In this document: positions 58,485 through 64,000 of the stretch, piece after piece
Layout of the letters: the number at the start of each line of letters is the position of its first letter
Numbering within the stretch: position 1 is the first letter of the stretch
Source of the DNA: Conus ventricosus
Taxonomy: Eukaryota; Mollusca; Gastropoda; Neogastropoda; Conidae
Direction of reading: 5' to 3'
DNA length: 64,000 bases
Assembly: GCA_018398815.1 (NCBI GenBank)
Contig: CM031601.1
Coordinates: 20,585,966 to 20,649,965, forward strand
Made by a program: the position numbers and the translations under genes
Notes under the pieces: model-generated
Database searches by the model: none
Seen by the model: the letters and a program-made list of their open reading frames with translations, nothing else
Told to the model about the DNA's origin: nothing

Positions 58485-58927
58485 GTGGCCCTGTCGTGCC
58501 CTGCTCTCATGGTGACCTCGGTTTTGATGTCCTCTCCACGTCTGTGGCATTGGTTTGATTCTGTCGGGGTCACGGGTATTGGCGAGTCCAGGGGGGCTGT
58601 CGTTGGACGGACGTGGTGGCGCCCTCGATGGAAGAGCTCACTCACGTCGGCTCCGCAACTAAGCCATTATTGTTGTCAGTAGGGGGCTTGGTAGGTGGTG
58701 TCCTGCGTATGCTGGATCAGAACAGGCATAACTGAACACCACCGAAGCGACTCGTCAGCAGTGCAGTGTCTCCTCCGGTGGGTTGTCTTATGACGACTTG
58801 ACATTGACTGCTCCCTGTGAATTGCCGGTGCCGGGGCTGCGGCAGGACTGACCGGGCTGTGGCTGTGGACGGGGTGTCGGAATGAGCGGCGTGGGTGCAC
58901 TGCCACTGAGGTGGCGCAGAAGATGGG

Positions 58928-58960
<33 letters not shown>

Positions 58961-58980
58961 GAAGAAGAAGAAGAAGAAAA
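58485..58980. repeat. Dispersed repeat ending in A/GAA tail
   Basis: The segment ctcactcacgtcggctccgc through gaacaccaccgaag (58636-58747) is repeated with few changes at 63507-63622. The unit then continues to an A-run and GAA repeats at 58933-58978, suggesting a retroposed element. Confidence 0.65.
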
Positions 58981-59435
58981 ATTCTGTTCTAGAAACATAC
59001 AAATCACGCCTGGCGGAACATCACTAAAAAAAAATAAAAAATCCTCATGGCATCTGCTGGAGGCCGCTTTTGTCTAACATCATTATAAACCTTTACATTC
59101 CATTCGATCATGTTTCATAACGAGTGGATCATAACATGGTAGGCACAATGAAGCTTCCTCATAACCGCACAACTACAGTACATTCACAAAATCACACGTT
59201 CGTGTGCATAATTCAGCCAGGTTTTCACAGAAGCGACATGATGAGAAAGGCGTTTCAGAACGTGTAGCCATGGCAACGTCTGTGGAATGATAATCACGAC
59301 ATGAGGCGGCGATGGAGAAGCAGCGCTGCTAATAGAGAGCTGCGGCCAGTTTCATAACAACGGGAGAGACCACTGCTCTGAACTTGTGTAATGGTATTTT
59401 CCCTTTGTAAAGAGTAGTTTTCTTCATCAGGTAAA
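58981..59435. other. Non-coding, no gene recognised
   Basis: No repeats or motifs seen. Confidence 0.5.
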
Positions 59436-59439
59436 GAAT

Positions 59440-60240
59440 GATTTTCCTCGTGAAGACTTCTGGTGCACAGTTGTTGTTTTTTTCATCTTGTAAAGAAGGA
59501 CTCCACTTGTGTGATTTTCATCTTGTAAAGGACTCCACTAGTGATTTTCATCTTGTAAAGGACTCCACTGGTGATTTTCATCTTGTAAAGGACTCCACTG
59601 GTGATTTTCATCTTGTAAAGGACTCCACTGGTAATTTTCATCTTGTAAAGAAGGACTCCACTGGTGATTTTCATCTTGTAAAGGATTCCACTGGTGATTT
59701 TCATCTTGTAAAGGACTCCACTAGTGATTTTCATCTTGTAAAGAAGGACTCCACTGGTGATTTTCATCTTGTAAAGGACTCCACTAGTGATTTTCATCTT
59801 GTAAAGGACTCCACTAGTGATTTTCATCTTGTAAAGAAGGACTCCACTAGTGATTTTCATCTTGTAAAAAGGACTCCACTAGTGATTTTCATCTTGTAAA
59901 AGACTCCACTGGTGATTTTTATCTTGTAAAGAAGGACTCCACTGGTGATTTTCATCTTGTAAAGAAGGACTCCACTGCATGGTGATTTTAATCTTGTAAA
60001 GAAAGACTCCACTATACTATAGTGATTTTCATCTTGTAAAGAAGGACTCCACTGGTGATTTTCATCTTGTAAAGAAGGACTCCACTGGTGATTTTCATCT
60101 TGTAAAGGACTCCACTAGTGATTTTCATCTTGTAAAGAAGGACTCCATTATACTATAGTGATTTTCATTTTGTAAAGAAGGACTCCACTAGTGATTTTCA
60201 TCTTGTAAAGAAGGACTCCATTAGTGATTTTCATCTTGTG
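59440..60240. repeat. Minisatellite, 30/33-bp unit, open on both strands
   Basis: The unit gtgattttcatcttgtaaag plus gactccact(a/g), or a 33-bp version with gaaggactc, occurs about 25 times. As both lengths are multiples of three, the plus strand reads DFHLVKDSTS and the minus strand SGVLYKMKIT over 125-153 codons. A Met exists at each start, but coding is doubtful. Confidence 0.9.
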
Positions 60241-61085
60241 AAGAATGATTTGACTCTTATAAAGAGGAATTTCTGTTGTGGAATTTATTACGTGAAGAAT
60301 GATTTGGGTCTTATGGGGAGGAATTTTATGTGGATCTCATCATGTAAAGAATGATTCGGGTCTTATAAAGAGTATTTTCTATAGTGGATTTCATCATGTA
60401 AAGAATGATTTGGGTCTTATAAAGAGTATTTTCTATTGTGGATTTTTAACATGTGAAGAATGATTTTGATCTTATAGAGAGGAATTTCTGTTGTGGATTT
60501 CATCATGTGAAGAATGATTGTGGTCTTAAAAAGAGCGATTTCTATTGTGGATTTCATCATGTGAATTCATGTAAAGAATGATTTGGGTCTTATGAAAAGT
60601 GATTCATATTGTGGATTTCATCATGCAGAGAATGATTTTGGTCTTCTAAAGAGGAATTTCTATGGTGGATTTCATAATATAAAGAAAGATTACGGTCTTA
60701 TAAAGAGTAATTTCCACTGTGGATTTCATCATGTAAAGTGTGACATTCATTTTGTTCAGAGTGATTTTCATCAAGCAAAGAATAATTTTAGTCTTACAAA
60801 GAGGAATTTCTGTTGAGGATTTAATCATGTAAAGTTGTGACTTTCATTTTGTTTACTCCTTTCATCATGTAAAGAATAATTTTGGTCTTACAAATAGGAA
60901 TGTCTATTGTGGATTTCATCATGTAAAGTGTGGCTTTCATTTTGTTCAGAAAATATTGATTTTCATCTGATGAAAAGTAACGCACATGTAAAGAATAATT
61001 TGTCGTCCGTACAGAGTGATTTTTCATCTCGTATACCGTGATTTTCATAGTAAAGAGTGATTTTTTGGGGTCTCGTTAGGAGTGA
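60241..61085. repeat. Related minisatellite, unit about 58-62 bp
   Basis: gaatgatttgggtcttataaa, gaggaatttct and tgtggatttcatcatgt recur about 13 times with divergence. It shares the catgtaaag core with the preceding array. Confidence 0.8.
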
Positions 61086-61800
61086 CTCACATACATATTT
61101 CCATCACATTAAGAATGCTTTCAGCACGTAAGTGATTTTCAACCTGTGATGGAGAATGATTTCGTTTATGTAAAGATTGATTTTCCTCCTGTAAAGGATA
61201 ATTTTCATCATGACTGTTTAAAGAGCTTACGGCCATAATTTCATGTGATATCGATCGTTGTTGTCTTGATGAAGTGCCATACCATAACATAATAAAAAAT
61301 AAAAAAAATCTATGACGTGTTGATGGGCTTGGCCACCGTCTGTCCGGTGGACAATCATCAAGTACTTTCCGTTGGCTGCCAGACATTCTCATAAAGAGCG
61401 GTGAGGCTGAATTCGGCTTTTTGTATTGAATACGACTCGTATGTCTTGTGGGATGGAGTCACTGCCAGCGCTGAGATGGAGCGCTATCGATTGGGCAGTC
61501 GCTGTGTGATGACGGCTGCTAGCGCTTTGTTGTTGTTGTTGTTTTTTTCTGTTATCGCTGATTTGCAGGAGTGGGATGTCAAGGAAACGACACTTGTGGA
61601 CTGAGTGCATCGTTGAAGTTGGCGACGAACGTGTCCGCCTGCGCTCAGTTCTTTTGAGCTCGTCGTGAGGATGAAGAGAATGCGGCCTCAGCGGCGTTTT
61701 GTAAAACAGTAGGTCATGCTGATCTGCTGAGCTGTGTTATTGAAACGTAATAGAACAACGGTCACGTTAGCCTCAGTTTAATGTTTGAAGGAGCACAAAA
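61086..61800. other. Non-coding, no gene recognised
   Basis: Mixed sequence. A GTT run lies at about 61528-61545. Confidence 0.5.
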
Positions 61801-61804
61801 CCAA

Positions 61805-61960
61805 CAGAGCTATCATGTCACGATTAGTTTCATCATGTCACGATTAGTTTCATCATGTCACGATTAGTTTCATCATGTCACGATTAGTTTCATCATGTCA
61901 CGATTAGTTTCATCATGTCACGATTAGTTTCATCATGTCAGGATTAGTTTCATCATGAAA
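61805..61960. repeat. Minisatellite, 20-bp unit, about 8 copies
   Basis: catcatgtcacgattagttt repeats almost without change. Confidence 0.95.
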
Positions 61961-62039
61961 GGAGAAATTTGATATCATTGATTGTCACGTGAGGGGCAGC
62001 GCAATGTTTGGAGGGGCAAAAAACCAACACAGCTGGCAT

Positions 62040-62780
62040 GTCAGGTTTAGGTTCATTATAAAAGAACAAAGCCAGTACAGCTGTCATGCCATGTCAGTTT
62101 CATTATGAAAGGACAAAGCCAATATAGCCATCATTTCAATGCTCAGTTTCATTATGAAAGGACAAAGCCAACACACTGTTATTTTAATGCTCAGTTTCAT
62201 TATGAAAGGACAAAGCCAACACAACTATCATTTCAGGGCTCAGTTTCATTATGAAAGGACAAAGCCAACACAACTATCATTTCAGGGCTCAGTTTCATTA
62301 TGAAAGGACAAAGCCAACATTACTATCATTCCAGGGCTCAATTTCATTACGAAAGGACAAAGTCAACATAGCTATCATTTCAATGCTCAGTTTCATTTTG
62401 AAAGGACAAAGTCAACATAGCTATCATTTCAATGCTCAGTTTCATTATGAAAGGACAAAGCCAACATAGCTGTCATTTCAGGGCTCAGTTTCATTATGAA
62501 AGGACAAAGTCAACATAGCTATCATTTCAATGCTCAGTTTCATTATGAAAGGACAAAGTCAACATAGCTATCATTTCAATGCTCAGTTTCATTATGAAAG
62601 GACAAAGCCAACATAGCTGTCATTTCAGGGCTCAGTTTCATTATGAAAGGACAAAGCCAACATAGCTATCATTTCAGGGCTCAGTTTCATTATGAAGGGA
62701 CAAAGCCAACATAGCTGTTATTTCAGGGCTCAGTTTCATTATGAAAGGACGAAAGCAGCATAGGTTTGATATCAGGCTTG
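62040..62780. repeat. Minisatellite, 49-bp unit, about 15 copies
   Basis: ctcagtttcattatgaaagg and acaaagccaacatagctatc alternate. Diverged units extend to about 62940. The unit is not a multiple of three, so the 72-codon frame inside rotates and is not a real gene. Confidence 0.95.
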
Positions 62781-62940
62781 AGTTTATTACGAAAGCACGA
62801 AGGTAACATGACTGTCATGTCTTCCCTTGTTTAATCATTAAAGGAAAATGACAACACAGCTTCTATGTAAGCCTCTCTTTAATTTTCATAGGACAAAAGC
62901 AACACACCTGCTATGTAAGCCTTCCTTTAATTAAAAACAA

Positions 62941-63480
62941 TTCTGAACGAGGCAAAGTTCTTCACCTCTTGGATATGCATACACCCAAACATTATAATGT
63001 AGGGTACATAGTGATTGATAATTTCCGTATCATGCGGGTGTATGTATACCTGTATTTCACTTTATAGAAAAATTAATGGGTAAATTTTTCTATATGTTGT
63101 GGGTGTATACACACCTATGCTTTTTATGGGACTGATTCTCATTAAAAAAAAAAGTACGGTCTCACTGACACCCTCACCTTACAGAAAGGCTAAATCTTTC
63201 TTTTTAATTGGTTGCTTATTTTTTTTTATTTCTAAAATTAAAACCTTATTTTTTGACAAAAGACGGGCGTAAAGATAGCAATAAAATGAACAAAATTTCC
63301 GCCCAGAAGAACACTGAACATGCAAATTGTGTCAGCTTTAATGTACGTCTGTCACCCACCGCATTCAGAAAAAGTTAAAGGATGACACCAACCCAGCTGT
63401 CCTGCAAGCCTCAGCTTAATCGTTACAGGAATCAGCCAGCACGTCTGGTGTGTCAACATAAGCTGACTCATTGAAAGCTA
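62941..63480. other. Non-coding, no gene recognised
   Basis: A loosely repeated ggtgtatacacacct / gggtgtatgtatacct phrase occurs near 63037 and 63100. Confidence 0.45.
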
Positions 63481-63499
63481 AGAGTGGCACACCTGGCCC

Positions 63500-63622
63500 T
63501 CCGGAGGGAGAACTCACTCACGCCGGCTCCGCGACTAAGCCATTATTGTCGTCAGTAGGGGGCTTAGTAGGTGGTGTCTTGCGTATGTTGGATCAGAACA
63601 GGCGCCACTGAACACCACCGAA
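63500..63622. repeat. Second copy of the 58.6-kb dispersed repeat
   Basis: It matches 58628-58747 over about 115 bp, through gtagggggcttagtaggtgg and ggatcagaacaggc. Confidence 0.75.
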
Positions 63623-64000
63623 GTGTGTGTGTGTGTGTGTGGTGTGTGTGTGTGTGTGTGTGTGTGTGTTGTGGTGGTGCGTGCGTGCGTGTGTGTGCGT
63701 GTGTGTGCATAGATGGTGGGGGGGGGGGGGGGGACGGGCCAATGTGTTTATTTCAGTGTATGCGGTGCGTATGTGCATATGCGTTGTGCGTGCGAGCTCG
63801 TTTAAAAATGTTAAAACATGTTAATTCTAAAGCAAAAGTACACAGAATTAAAGTTTATTTTATGGCATGTTTTGATAGGAAACAGACATCCCTGAGTTGT
63901 CTTTGTTGCAAGATGTCAGAAAGCGAAACCGCACACTTTGAACAGTTTTGGATTTCTTTGATAAGCTTGTGGAACTGGTGCTTTTTAATTTAATGGATAG
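63623..64000. other. GT microsatellite, G-run and window end
   Basis: GT lies at about 63624-63670 and a G-run at about 63717-63734. The final frame (to 63991) is partly open on the plus strand but unrecognised. Confidence 0.6.

Noticed and set aside
62251..62469. Repeat-containing 72-codon protein
   Set aside because: The 49-bp unit rotates the frame, so the peptide is not a true repeat protein.

Overview
This window reads as nuclear DNA of a mollusc, most likely a marine gastropod. The reasons are its non-coding, repeat-dense texture, GT-AG introns, tRNA-derived SINEs with long bodies, several non-LTR retrotransposons, abundant CA/GA/ATCT microsatellites, long minisatellites, and a block of decayed large-DNA-virus-like genes that would fit a mollusc herpesvirus-type invader. 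There are no bacterial operons, rRNA genes or bona fide tRNA genes. The organism call is inference; no mollusc single-copy marker was identified.

Left part (1-21 kb). Three short open segments with good splice sites (2413-2509, 15450-15513, and 20722-20780 plus 20835-20969) may be exons of one unrecognised plus-strand host gene. Its huge introns hold minisatellites (25-bp, 88-bp and 28/30-bp units), two SINEs, a foldback element at 1429-1709, and a 4.6-kb piggyBac element (2999-7611). The piggyBac copy carries a transposase pseudogene split by an intron and stopped by three UGA codons. The 28/30-bp minisatellite starts exactly at the 5' splice site of the second candidate exon and repeats a donor-like motif dozens of times.

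Middle (21-36 kb). Mostly unremarkable DNA with a broken lysine-rich minus-strand coding region (24.9-26.0 kb), a decayed LINE (about 30.6-33.1 kb), a SINE at about 34 kb and many microsatellites.

Virus-like block (36.5-51.5 kb). Broken coding segments lie on both sides of a younger LINE insertion. They include a signal-peptide plus threonine/proline-repeat protein (minus strand), a proline-rich, acidic, cysteine-rich protein series (plus strand), a broken unknown protein (minus strand), and a clearly recognisable but frameshifted uracil-DNA glycosylase (minus strand). The block is bracketed by two copies of one MITE-like sequence at 36.2 and 51.8 kb. It looks like an endogenous large dsDNA virus relic; herpesvirus-like is the best guess, not proven.

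LINE (42.55-47.54 kb). This near-full-length non-LTR element is the most striking coherent system. ORF1 has a textbook 2A translational-recoding motif right after a hydrophobic signal-like stretch, then a coiled coil and an RRM-like domain. ORF1 ends in a UAG whose following bases resemble a retroviral readthrough context, and the same frame stays open into ORF2 (APE endonuclease, reverse transcriptase, zinc knuckle). The 3' end has a palindromic hairpin and an ACGTCT tail. The element lies inside a CT microsatellite.

Right part (52-64 kb). Low-complexity tracts, a three-copy dispersed repeat, a second foldback element with three hammerhead-like cores (56.4-56.7 kb), a tRNA-derived SINE (58.1 kb), and a series of minisatellites (50, 30, about 60, 20 and 49 bp units). 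No convincing host gene was found there. Many frameshifts and long homopolymers suggest that part of the breakage may be consensus error rather than true decay.
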